Assembly (NCBI RefSeq): GCF_030580995.1
Contig: NZ_JAUQSZ010000003.1
Location: 124,001-188,000, forward strand
From: Sphingomonas immobilis
GTDB taxonomy: Bacteria; Pseudomonadota; Alphaproteobacteria; Sphingomonadales; Sphingomonadaceae
Direction: 5' to 3'
Length of the DNA stretch: 64,000 nucleotides
A model generated the notes under the pieces. The model was given only the letters and a program-made list of their open reading frames with translations. It did no database searches and had not been told where the DNA came from. Both the position numbers and the translations under genes were made by a program. Each line of letters starts with the position of its first letter. Within the stretch, counting starts at the first letter, position 1. Of this stretch, positions 33,085-40,846 are shown in pieces.

Positions 33085-34743
33085 ATGTTTCGCGTATTGA
33101 CCACATCGATGCTGCTTGCCGCTGCACTCGTCGCGCCCGCGATTGCGCGTGCCCAGAGCGCCCCTCCTGTTCAGCGCCTTGATACGGGCGTGCTCGTTCG
33201 TGAAACCAAGCCCGAGGTCCCGAGCGAGGCACTCCCACGCCCTGAGATCGAAACCCCTGCGCGCGCGGCGGAACCGGTCGCGGTGGCGCCAGGCGTGATG
33301 GTCGGCGCGATCATGATCGACGGGGGAGAAGAGCTTTCCCGTGCAGAGTTGATGACGGCGGTATCTTCCTTCATCGGCCACCGCCTGAATACGGCGTCGA
33401 TGCAAGATTTGCTCGCGGCAGTGTCCGGTGTCGCACGCGCACATGGTTACATTTTTGCGCGCAGTTCGATTCCTGCTCAGACGATCAGCGCAGGTGTGCT
33501 GCACGTCGGATTGGATCTTGGTCGGATCGGCGAGATTCGTGGCGCGACCGGAAAGGACGGCGAGGTGCTCAGTGCACTCGCTCCGCTCATCGGCCATGCG
33601 CCCATGCAGGCTGAACTCGAGCGAAGACTGATGCTGGCGGGCGATCTGCCCGGCGTTTCGATCGGCCGGGTTCGGTTCGTTCGTGAAGGGACGCGCGGCA
33701 TCCTGATCGTACCCGTCACGCGCAAGCGCGTTCAAGGCCTCGCGACGGTGGACAATCGCGGGCTGGATGCGCTCGGGCCGGTACGCGCGCAAATCTCGGT
33801 CGACGTCAGCCAGTTGCTCATGGAGGACGATCGCATAGGCATGCAGGTGGTCACGACGCCGCTTGAGCCGCGCGAACTGTTCGCGCTCTACGGGCGCTAT
33901 GAGATTCACCCGACCGCCAGCGGCACCGAGGTCGCTTTCTACGGCTCTTACGGGCGTACGCATTCAGGCGGCCGCTGGAGCGCTTTCGATCCCGAGGGCG
34001 AGAGCTTTAGCGCAGGCATGAGCATTACCCAGCCCATCTTTCGGGGCCGCCGCGAAAGCTTTTGGGCGAGCGTGCAGTTCAACCATGTCGAGACCGATTC
34101 ATGGTGGGCAGGCGCACTCAGCCAGCGCGACCGCATTACGACGATCGGTGCCTCGATCAACGGATATGCGCCCTTTGCAGGCGGGCGCCTGCGAGCCGGA
34201 GCGGGCGTCAATCAGGGCGTTCTCGCGTTAGGCGCGATGGGACCGAACAATCCGCTTGCTTCGCGGTTCGCGGCGGGCTCGGATTTCACCGTTTTCAACT
34301 TCTGGGCAAATTGGGTAGGCGATATCGCTGGACCGGTCAGCGCAAGGTTGGCCGTCACCGCGCAGGCGAGCACCAATCCGCTGCCGGCCGTACAGCAGAT
34401 CAGCATCGGCGGCCCCTATTTCGGGCGCGGTTACGATTTCAGCGAGCGAATGGGCGATGAGGGCGTGCTGGGCTCGGCCGAATTGCGCGCGAAAGTGGTC
34501 GATAAGTCATCTGGGCTAGTACGCTGGACGCAAGTCTATGCCTTCGCGGACGGCAGTCATGTTAGAAGCCTGCGCAACGATTTTGGCACCGGAGATCTCT
34601 ATTCCGCAGGAGCAGGGGCGCGGCTGACGCTGGCGGAAAATCTCGGCGTTGAATTGGAAGCAGCGTTCCCGATCAATTCTGTCCGATACGATAGCGGCAA
34701 CAAATCGCCCCGCGTGTCATTCAGCGTCAACAAACGCTTTTGA
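33085..34743 (+). CDS. ShlB/FhaC/HecB-type TpsB outer-membrane secretion protein
   Basis: A 552-residue protein of the two-partner secretion (TpsB) family. After a signal peptide (about residues 1-23), a Pro-rich linker and a POTRA domain (GGEELSRAELMTAVSSFIGH, ARAHGYIFARSSIPAQTI, GVLHVGLDLGRIGEIRG), the 16-stranded Omp85-type barrel follows from about residue 210 (GLATVDNRGLDALGPVRAQI). The barrel includes GGPYFGRGYDFSER and ends in an aromatic residue (SVNKRF). TpsB barrels export a TpsA substrate from the periplasm. The usual large TpsA gene is absent; the divergent FecR-repeat protein is the only exported candidate nearby. Confidence 0.9.
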   Translation: MFRVLTTSMLLAAALVAPAIARAQSAPPVQRLDTGVLVRETKPEVPSEALPRPEIETPARAAEPVAVAPGVMVGAIMIDGGEELSRAELMTAVSSFIGHRLNTASMQDLLAAVSGVARAHGYIFARSSIPAQTISAGVLHVGLDLGRIGEIRGATGKDGEVLSALAPLIGHAPMQAELERRLMLAGDLPGVSIGRVRFVREGTRGILIVPVTRKRVQGLATVDNRGLDALGPVRAQISVDVSQLLMEDDRIGMQVVTTPLEPRELFALYGRYEIHPTASGTEVAFYGSYGRTHSGGRWSAFDPEGESFSAGMSITQPIFRGRRESFWASVQFNHVETDSWWAGALSQRDRITTIGASINGYAPFAGGRLRAGAGVNQGVLALGAMGPNNPLASRFAAGSDFTVFNFWANWVGDIAGPVSARLAVTAQASTNPLPAVQQISIGGPYFGRGYDFSERMGDEGVLGSAELRAKVVDKSSGLVRWTQVYAFADGSHVRSLRNDFGTGDLYSAGAGARLTLAENLGVELEAAFPINSVRYDSGNKSPRVSFSVNKRF

Positions 34744-34921
34744 GCAGTCGATCGCGACCGTCGACGCAGCTTTACATGGCCAACTAGATGATGACCGGTG
34801 GGTTTCGGGAGTTGCTTTCCCCGCAGTGGAATGACCAAAAGCTGAGCGCATTCCTGACACGCTAACTTTCTAGAATAACGATGCCGTGCTCATCGCGGCG
34901 TACGTCGCGCGCCAGCTGATA

Positions 34922-35578
34922 TCACTCGTTGCGCACCGTCGCGATCAGTGAGGATCCCGAGCGGGCGTGGCGGTCGAGTGCTTGCCGCAAGCGCGTCACG
35001 ATCACGTCGACGTTACGCGCGCTCGTTACCCTGCCATTGTTGAGCGCGCTCACCAGAAATGAGCGCGACAGAATCCGACGCGGTCTGTCGGCCAAGGCGA
35101 CGAGAACTTCAAACGTCGACCCGGGCAGCTCGACGCGGTTCCCAGCGGGACTGACCAGATAACGGCGTGTCACGTTCAGATACCAATGTCCGTTTGAGGA
35201 CGACGTAAGCTGCGGCCCCGGGGCGACCCCGCTCCTGCGTCGCAGGATGCCAGTGATGCGCGCGCGCAACTCCGCGCCCGGCATATCCGGACTGACGCAA
35301 TCGGCCGCTCCTCCTGCGAACGCCGCTACGCAACCGTATTCGTCGCTTCGTTCCGCGACAACAACGATAGCACCCAACCGATCACGGCCGACAGCGACAA
35401 GGGCAAGCTCAAACACACCGATCGGCAATATTGAGAGGTCGTAGTGCCCGGTTCGGTCCATGAGAATTCCGGGTTCCGACACAGGAATCAGCTTGATTGC
35501 ATGATATGACGACAACGCTTGCGCCACATGCACGGGCCAATGCTGGCCGTCAGAAATGAGCACCAGGACCTCCGCCAT
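34922..35578 (-). CDS. OmpR-class DNA-binding regulator with degenerate receiver
   Basis: A 218-residue protein with the outline of an OmpR regulator but a broken receiver: the strand that should carry the phosphoacceptor reads YDLSILPIG, with Pro where Asp is expected, and the Lys position reads DCVSPDMP. The C-terminal winged helix is intact (LPGSTFEVLVALADRPRRIL, ARNVDVIVTRLRQAL). It should bind DNA without phosphorylation. The start may be 35578 or 35590. A Pho-box-like site lies at 35589-35606, immediately upstream of the start. The gene is divergent from the DUF2490 gene and could regulate it. Confidence 0.75.
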   Translation of the reverse strand: MAEVLVLISDGQHWPVHVAQALSSYHAIKLIPVSEPGILMDRTGHYDLSILPIGVFELALVAVGRDRLGAIVVVAERSDEYGCVAAFAGGAADCVSPDMPGAELRARITGILRRRSGVAPGPQLTSSSNGHWYLNVTRRYLVSPAGNRVELPGSTFEVLVALADRPRRILSRSFLVSALNNGRVTSARNVDVIVTRLRQALDRHARSGSSLIATVRNE

Positions 35579-35588
35579 GCAGAAAGGC

Positions 35589-35606
35589 ATGACATTTTTG
35601 TGACAA
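35589..35606 (-). promoter_or_regulatory. Pho-box-like direct repeat between regulator gene and DUF2490 gene
   Basis: Read on the minus strand: TTGTCACAAAAATGTCAT, 15 of 18 positions matching the PhoB consensus CTGTCATAWAWCTGTCAY. TGTCA occurs twice at an 11-bp spacing. It lies between the divergent genes at 35578 and 35650. It may bind PhoB or the OmpR-like protein encoded beside it. Confidence 0.5.
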
Positions 35607-35649
35607 TCGTCATTGTGCTGCAGTGCGACATTGCAGTTTTGTTACGGTT

Positions 35650-36342
35650 ATGCGCACGTCTCGAACCATGGAGCGAAACGCATTTCTCGCTGGTGCACTT
35701 TGGGCAATGCTCATCGCCGCACCAGCCTTTGCTAATGACGACGCCCAGCTTTGGACCAGCGCCACGGCGACCGTGAATGTCGGCAGCCATGTGCGAGTGT
35801 CCGAAGAGGTCGTCACGCGCTTCAGCGATTTCCGGCATGGCTTGTATGAAGTCGAGAGCAACACGCTGCTAGGGTATCGTGTCGCACCTCACGTCACGGT
35901 TTGGGCAGGTTACACGCACGATCCCTTATACGATGGCGGCAAGTTTCTGGTGATGGAGCGCCGAGCGCGCGAACAGATCACCTACGACGATCTTCTCAAG
36001 CTTGGTCCCGGGATCATCAGCGCGAGGCTGCGCATCGAGCAACGATGGCGAGACGGGCTCGCCGGCACCGGCTGGCGCGTCCGCCCCTTCATTCGCTACG
36101 TCGTGCCGCTGCGTCCAGGCAGTCGGACGGCGCTCGCCTTCTCGCACGAGAACTTCGTCGGTCTGAACTCCGTCGTCTTTCGGCAGGCGACGGGTGAGGA
36201 GCGGATGCGCAATGCAGTCACGCTCGCGCTACCGATCGCACACCGGGCGACGTTCGAAATCGGCTATCTCAATCAGCACGCTTTTGCAGGCACCCAGGAA
36301 ACCGACCACGCCTTCACCCTCGCGATCGGCCGGACACTCTGA
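35650..36342 (+). CDS. DUF2490 outer-membrane-like protein
   Basis: A 230-residue exported protein with a signal peptide (ERNAFLAGALWAMLIAAPAF) and alternating beta-strand pattern: QLWTSATATVNVGSHVRVSE, SNTLLGYRVAPHVTVWAGYT, ISARLRIEQRW, GWRVRPFIRYVVPL. This matches DUF2490, predicted outer-membrane barrels of unknown role. The ATG at 35650 or 35668 may be the true start; an upstream GTG at 35623 is less likely. Its stop overlaps the start of the EamA gene (TGATG), so the two are translationally coupled. Confidence 0.8.
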   Translation: MRTSRTMERNAFLAGALWAMLIAAPAFANDDAQLWTSATATVNVGSHVRVSEEVVTRFSDFRHGLYEVESNTLLGYRVAPHVTVWAGYTHDPLYDGGKFLVMERRAREQITYDDLLKLGPGIISARLRIEQRWRDGLAGTGWRVRPFIRYVVPLRPGSRTALAFSHENFVGLNSVVFRQATGEERMRNAVTLALPIAHRATFEIGYLNQHAFAGTQETDHAFTLAIGRTL

Positions 36343-37178
36343 TGAACGCTTCGGTCGTCGCGATCGTGCTGCTCGCCGCGATGCTGCACGCGAGCTGGAA
36401 CGCGCTGCTGCGCGCGGGCTCCGACCGCTTGTGGTCGATCACGATCATGTGCATCGCGGTCGGCCTGGTTTGCGTGCTCGCGATCCCGTTCGTGCCGATA
36501 CCCGCTCGCGCCAGCTGGGGATGCGTGCTCCTCTCCGGCCTGTTCCACGTCGGCTATAACCTTTTCCTCATCCAGACTTACCGCCACGGCGACCTCGGCC
36601 AGACCTACCCCATCGCGCGCGGCGTCTCCCCGCTGCTGATTTCGCTGGGCGCAGCTTTGTTCGCGCACGAACTGCCCGACACGATGAGCCTGATCGGCAT
36701 TCTGCTGGTCTCCGGCGGCATCGTCTCGCTTGCCTTCCAGGGACGAGCGCTCGGCCGGGACACTTTGCTTTACGCCCTGGGAACCGGCTGCTTCATCGGC
36801 GCGTATAGTGTGACCGACGGGATCGGCGTGCGGCTTTCCAGGACACCCGTCGGTTACACGCTCTGGATGAGTCTCATGTCGGGCCTTTTCATGCCTCCGG
36901 TGTATGCGTTCGCCCGCGATTGGCGCGGTCTGATACGGGGGCCGCGCGAGACCGGGCTGGCGGCGACGGGCGGAATCGTTTCCGTACTTGCGTACGGGAT
37001 CGTCATTTTCGCGATGTCGTTCGGGCCGATGGGCGCCGTTTCGGCGCTGCGCGAAACCAGCGTCGTTTTCGCGGCGCTGATCGGTTGGCTTTTCCTCCGC
37101 GAACGCCTGACCGCTTACCGAATCGGCGCGTGCGTCGTGGTAGCAACTGGCGGGCTGTTCATCGGCCACGCAATTTAG
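36342..37178 (+). CDS. EamA/DMT-family transporter
   Basis: A 278-residue inner-membrane protein with about ten helices in two EamA repeats. Repeat one has AAMLHASWNALLRAGSDRLW and TYPIARGVSPLLISLGAALF; repeat two has GCFIGAYSVTDGIGVRLSRT and FGPMGAVSALRETSVVFAAL. The family exports metabolites such as amino acids or related small compounds. It is coupled to the DUF2490 gene through TGATG. Both are probably under the same promoter near 35640. Confidence 0.87.
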   Translation: MNASVVAIVLLAAMLHASWNALLRAGSDRLWSITIMCIAVGLVCVLAIPFVPIPARASWGCVLLSGLFHVGYNLFLIQTYRHGDLGQTYPIARGVSPLLISLGAALFAHELPDTMSLIGILLVSGGIVSLAFQGRALGRDTLLYALGTGCFIGAYSVTDGIGVRLSRTPVGYTLWMSLMSGLFMPPVYAFARDWRGLIRGPRETGLAATGGIVSVLAYGIVIFAMSFGPMGAVSALRETSVVFAALIGWLFLRERLTAYRIGACVVVATGGLFIGHAI

Positions 37179-37188
37179 CCCGCTCGCG

Positions 37189-37431
37189 TCAGCGGCATCT
37201 GAAATCAGAGAGGGCAAGTGCAACGCCGGCCAGTATTCCGGCGGCAGCGATCAGCAGACCCGGCAGGCTGAAAGTCCCGACCATCGCGCGGGTCGCCAGC
37301 GGAATTGCAGCCAAAAACGCGACCGACGCACCGCCGCCCGCCCGCCAATGCTGATGCACCAGCAACCAGAACGCCAGCGCCAGTTCGAGAAAGGCTACAG
37401 CGAGCGCAAGTTCTTGCCAGACCTCGCTCAT
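37189..37431 (-). CDS. Small membrane protein, 80 aa
   Basis: A very hydrophobic protein with two or three helices (LALAVAFLELALAFWLLV, FSLPGLLIAAAGILAGVALA) and little soluble sequence. It starts 8 bp after the Pit gene stop on the same strand, so it may be a fourth gene of the phosphate operon. No family is known to me. Confidence 0.6.
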   Translation of the reverse strand: MSEVWQELALAVAFLELALAFWLLVHQHWRAGGGASVAFLAAIPLATRAMVGTFSLPGLLIAAAGILAGVALALSDFRCR

Positions 37432-37438
37432 CTTCGCC

Positions 37439-38452
37439 TCAGAACAGCAGAGTCAGCGCGTAGAACAATGCGCCGACGGCAGCCGAAGCCGGAATCGTGA
37501 TGATCCACGCGATCACGACATTGCCGGCGACCCCCCAGCGTACCGCCGACGCTCGCCGGGCCGTACCGGCCCCGACGATCGCGCCGGTGATGGTGTGGGT
37601 CGTCGAGACCGGGATGCCCAGCCAGGATGCCGAGAACAGGATGATCGATCCGCTCAGCGACGCGCTGAACCCCTGGTGCTGCGAGAGCTTGGTGATGCGC
37701 GAGCCCATCGTCTCGATGATCTTCCAGCCGCCGGTCATCGTGCCCATCGCGATCGCGACATAGCAGCTGATCGCCACCCAGTGCGGCACCGCGAAGGTGC
37801 CGTGCAGATAGCCGGTCGAATAGAGCAGGACGGTGATTACCCCCATCGTCTTCTGCGCATCGTTGAGGCCGTGGCTCAGCGAATAGGCACCCGAGGACAG
37901 CAGGTGCAAATTACGAAAGGTCTTCTCCGCCCAGCGCGAGCTCGCGCGGCGGAACAGCCAGCTCGTTGCCAGCATGATGAGCATCGCGAGGATCATGCCG
38001 AGCGTGGGAGAGAGCACGATCGCGATCAGCGTCTTGTTAAGACCGATCCACTTGATGCTACCGATACCGGCGTGTGCGACGCCGGCGCCGATCATCCCGC
38101 CGACGAGCGCATGGCTGGACGAAGAGGGGATGCCCTTGAGCCACGTCACCACATTCCAGAACATCGCCCCGCCGAGCGCGCCGAACACCACGGCCGGCGT
38201 GATGAAGTCCTTGTCGATCAGCCCCTGGCCGATCGTGTCCGCGACCTTGTGCAGGCTCGGGAAAACGATCGTCAGGAAATAGGCGGCGAAGTTGCAGGCG
38301 GCAGCGAAGCCGACCGCGTGGACGGGCTTGAGCAGGCGCGTCGCGACTACCGTGGCAATCGAATTGGCGGCATCGTGCAGACCATTCAAAAAGTCGAACG
38401 CGAGCGCGACGACGATCAGGCCGATCAGCAGCGGAAGGGCGAGCTCGTGCAT
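37439..38452 (-). CDS. pit: Inorganic phosphate transporter, Pit family
   Basis: A 337-residue phosphate symporter of the Pit family with about ten helices. Diagnostic segments are FDFLNGLHDAANSIATVVAT and LSHGLNDAQKTMGVITVLLY, the two conserved N-[GA]-x-[ND]DA type signatures, plus GIPSSSSHALVGGMIGAGVA and GIPVSTTHTITGAIVGAGTA. It moves metal-phosphate with protons across the inner membrane. It lies 3 bp after the NUDIX-DUF47 gene, typical of DUF47-Pit operons, and a Pho-box-like site upstream suggests PhoB control. Confidence 0.93.
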   Translation of the reverse strand: MHELALPLLIGLIVVALAFDFLNGLHDAANSIATVVATRLLKPVHAVGFAAACNFAAYFLTIVFPSLHKVADTIGQGLIDKDFITPAVVFGALGGAMFWNVVTWLKGIPSSSSHALVGGMIGAGVAHAGIGSIKWIGLNKTLIAIVLSPTLGMILAMLIMLATSWLFRRASSRWAEKTFRNLHLLSSGAYSLSHGLNDAQKTMGVITVLLYSTGYLHGTFAVPHWVAISCYVAIAMGTMTGGWKIIETMGSRITKLSQHQGFSASLSGSIILFSASWLGIPVSTTHTITGAIVGAGTARRASAVRWGVAGNVVIAWIITIPASAAVGALFYALTLLF

Positions 38453-38455
38453 GGA

Positions 38456-39556
38456 TCAGCTATGATCGATGACGATGCCGTCGATCTCGTTCGCGACATC
38501 CTCGAACGCGTCGACGATGCGCTCGAGATGCTTGTAGATCTCGCGCGCGACGATGAATCCCATCGCGTTGCCGCCGTCCTGCTCCTTGAACGCGCGCTTC
38601 ACGCCCGCGGTGTGGATGTCGTCGGCATGGCTCTCCATCCGCACCAGCCGCTCGGTAAGTTCGTGCAGGCGCGCGCCGTTGGTACCGACATCGCGCAGCA
38701 GCGGCATCGCCTCGGCGGTGATGCGGGCGGCGTCGACGATGATCGCGCCCATGTCCTTCATCTCGCGCTCGAAGGTCTTCACCTCGTAGAGGTTGATCGC
38801 CTGGACGGTCGCTTGCATCTCGTCGATGGCATCGTCGAGCGACCCGATCAGGCTGGTGATCGCGCCGCGATCGAACGGCGTGAGAAAGGTCTCGCGCACC
38901 GTGCGCAGCACCTCGCGGTTGATCTCGTCGGCATCGTTCTCGCGCTCGATGATCTCGCGGATGTGATCGGGATTGCCGTCCTGCAACAGCCGCGCGAGCG
39001 CGTCGGCGGCCGCGACGACCGTCACGACATGCGCCTCGAACAGTTCGAAGAAATTGCCGCTCTTGGGGAGCAGCCGCTGGAACCAGGCGAACATGTGACC
39101 AACCTTCGATTTGTCGGCGACAGCGCCGAGGAGGGAGTAGCGGCGCGTTGCCGCCTTGAAGTCGACCGGCCCGAACGACCGGATCAGATCGCGCAGATCG
39201 GGTTCGTCGACGGCTTCCGCCGCTTCGGCGAGTGTGAACCAGCGCCGCTCGCGCTCGGGCTGTTCCTTCCATGAACCTAGTTCTGTGTTCACGGCGAGCG
39301 GGAAGACGTCGACGTCGATCATCAGCGACGCGCCGTTATTGCGACGCTTGCGGTAGCGATACGATCCAAGCGGCGTCGGACAGACGAGGCCGAGCACGCC
39401 GGCCTCTTCCTCCGCTTCGATCGCGGCCGCATTGTGCGCGGTGATGCCGGTCGGATGATTACCCTTGGGGATCACCCAGCGTTTCGTCTGGCGCGACGTA
39501 ACCAGCAGGATGTTGATCGGAGCCTCGAGCGCGTTGCCGATCGCGCGGTAAGGCAA
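38456..39556 (-). CDS. NUDIX-DUF47 fusion protein (phosphate-transport accessory)
   Basis: A 366-residue protein with two parts. Residues 1 to about 135 form a NUDIX domain: ITSR-type strand (LLVTSRQTKRWVIPKGN), and a Nudix box AAIEAEEEAGVLG in which the usual Arg is Ile. Residues about 150-366 form a DUF47 (PhoU-like) domain opening MFAWFQRLLPKSGNFFELFE and ending IVAREIYKHLERIVDAFEDV. DUF47 proteins regulate Pit transporters, and the Pit gene follows 3 bp later. The two domains are usually separate proteins. The start is a TTG at 39556 without a clear ribosome site; the frame has no better start before a stop. Confidence 0.85.
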   Translation of the reverse strand: MPYRAIGNALEAPINILLVTSRQTKRWVIPKGNHPTGITAHNAAAIEAEEEAGVLGLVCPTPLGSYRYRKRRNNGASLMIDVDVFPLAVNTELGSWKEQPERERRWFTLAEAAEAVDEPDLRDLIRSFGPVDFKAATRRYSLLGAVADKSKVGHMFAWFQRLLPKSGNFFELFEAHVVTVVAAADALARLLQDGNPDHIREIIERENDADEINREVLRTVRETFLTPFDRGAITSLIGSLDDAIDEMQATVQAINLYEVKTFEREMKDMGAIIVDAARITAEAMPLLRDVGTNGARLHELTERLVRMESHADDIHTAGVKRAFKEQDGGNAMGFIVAREIYKHLERIVDAFEDVANEIDGIVIDHS

Positions 39557-39878
39557 GGCAGCGATTTGGCGAATGACATGGCTCCCTACGCCACGAGAGC
39601 GCCAGGCACGATTACACTTTTATGACATCATGCGGCAACCTATGATGCCTCCCAGGCGACGCGCCGGACGACCTCGACCCGAACCGGGCGGCTCAGCGCC
39701 ATCGCCTGGCCCCTTGCTGGATGAATGAACGGCAACTCGGACTTTCTGGGAGTTAAGTTAAACGGCACAGAATAAGGCGCAATTCTGCCGTGCAACCTTC
39801 AACCAACGAGGTCGCTCGCCGATGGCACTAGGGAGTTCGCGACTGACCGGCTTTGGTTGCTTCGCCTTCGGCAGGGAT
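39557..39878. other. Promoter region of the NUDIX-DUF47-pit operon
   Basis: 322 bp without a gene. It contains the Pho-box-like site at 39611-39628 and lies downstream of the lipid kinase gene, whose terminator should also be here, though I see no strong hairpin. Confidence 0.55.
39611..39628 (-). promoter_or_regulatory. Pho-box-like PhoB site upstream of NUDIX-DUF47-pit
   Basis: On the minus strand: ATGTCATAAAAGTGTAAT. It matches the PhoB consensus CTGTCATAWAWCTGTCAY at 15 of 18 positions and lies 55-72 bp upstream of the predicted start at 39556. In related bacteria PhoB controls the DUF47-Pit operon, often negatively. Confidence 0.6.
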
Positions 39879-40775
39879 CTAGACAGTCTTTGGAACGGCG
39901 ACCTCAACCGACTTTGCAGCGATCTTGGCGGTGACAGGCGTCCGCGCGAGCACCTCGCCATCAATCGATATCTTGAGAGTGGGCGTCGTCTCCACGCGGA
40001 AAGAGCACGCCCGGAACTCTTCGGTGTGAGCATGCCGATCGCGCAACTTGAAGAACTTGGCATACCAATCGGCGGCGAGCCTTGCCTTGCTGCGGCCAAC
40101 GACTGCCTGGATCACGATCTCTCCGCTCTCGACATCGGCGGTGTCGGACAACTCGACACCGCCATGATAGCGCCCATTGAGGATACGGACCTCTGTCGAC
40201 CACAATTCCTGCTGGGTCTCGCCGTCATCGAGCCGAAGCCGGAACGCGCGGAAACTGATCGAGCAGCGGAGGGCCCAGAGAAGGTAGCCGACACGCCCGA
40301 GATAGCGCTTGAGATTGTGCGGCACTGTCTCGCCGATCATCGTCGACAAGCCGATCGATGCGCCATTCACGAAATAATCGCCATCGATCATGCCGAGGTC
40401 TACCCGCCGCCGCACACCTCCCGCGATTACCGCGATCGCGCCGTCGAGATCGAGCGGCAACCGCAGGGTGCGGGCAAAACTGTTCGCCGTGCCGAGTGGC
40501 AACACCGCGAACACACAATCGGTGCCGACGAGCTCGTCGATAGTGCCCGAAAGCGATCCATCGCCACCGCCGACGATGACCATCGGTGCACCATCGGCGA
40601 CCGCCTCGCGAACAATCGCGGCGAGCGTCTCGGGATCTTCTACAGCGTGCGCCGCAAGCAGTGTCACGCCGTTTGCCTCGAGTTTCGTCCTGGCCTTCTC
40701 AAACAGGTCCTTGCCCGAGCGCGAGTGCGCGTTGACGATCAGCGCCGCTTCGCGCGGCAATGGTTTTGTTGTCAT
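39879..40775 (-). CDS. Diacylglycerol/lipid kinase family protein
   Basis: A 298-residue protein of the DAGK catalytic family. The nucleotide-binding GGDGS motif is seen in VIVGGGDGSLSGTIDELVG, followed by PLGTANSFARTLRLPLDLDG and the conserved NGASIGLS. The C-terminal half holds the lipid-binding beta sandwich (EVRILNGRYHGGVELSDTAD). It should phosphorylate a lipid such as diacylglycerol, a sphingoid base or a related membrane lipid; sphingomonads contain sphingolipids, but which lipid is used cannot be told. I start at 40775; the open frame upstream is not homologous. It is divergent from the metallophosphoesterase gene. Confidence 0.88.
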   Translation of the reverse strand: MTTKPLPREAALIVNAHSRSGKDLFEKARTKLEANGVTLLAAHAVEDPETLAAIVREAVADGAPMVIVGGGDGSLSGTIDELVGTDCVFAVLPLGTANSFARTLRLPLDLDGAIAVIAGGVRRRVDLGMIDGDYFVNGASIGLSTMIGETVPHNLKRYLGRVGYLLWALRCSISFRAFRLRLDDGETQQELWSTEVRILNGRYHGGVELSDTADVESGEIVIQAVVGRSKARLAADWYAKFFKLRDRHAHTEEFRACSFRVETTPTLKISIDGEVLARTPVTAKIAAKSVEVAVPKTV

Positions 40776-40846
40776 CTCGTAACAACTCGCGCGGGCGCGA
40801 TTTGGATGCAGCGCAACCATCCATGGATTTGGCCCGTTGGGAATGC

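Noticed and set aside
37595..39274. 559-codon open frame on the plus strand
   Set aside because: It runs antisense through pit and the NUDIX-DUF47 gene, both of which have clear families.
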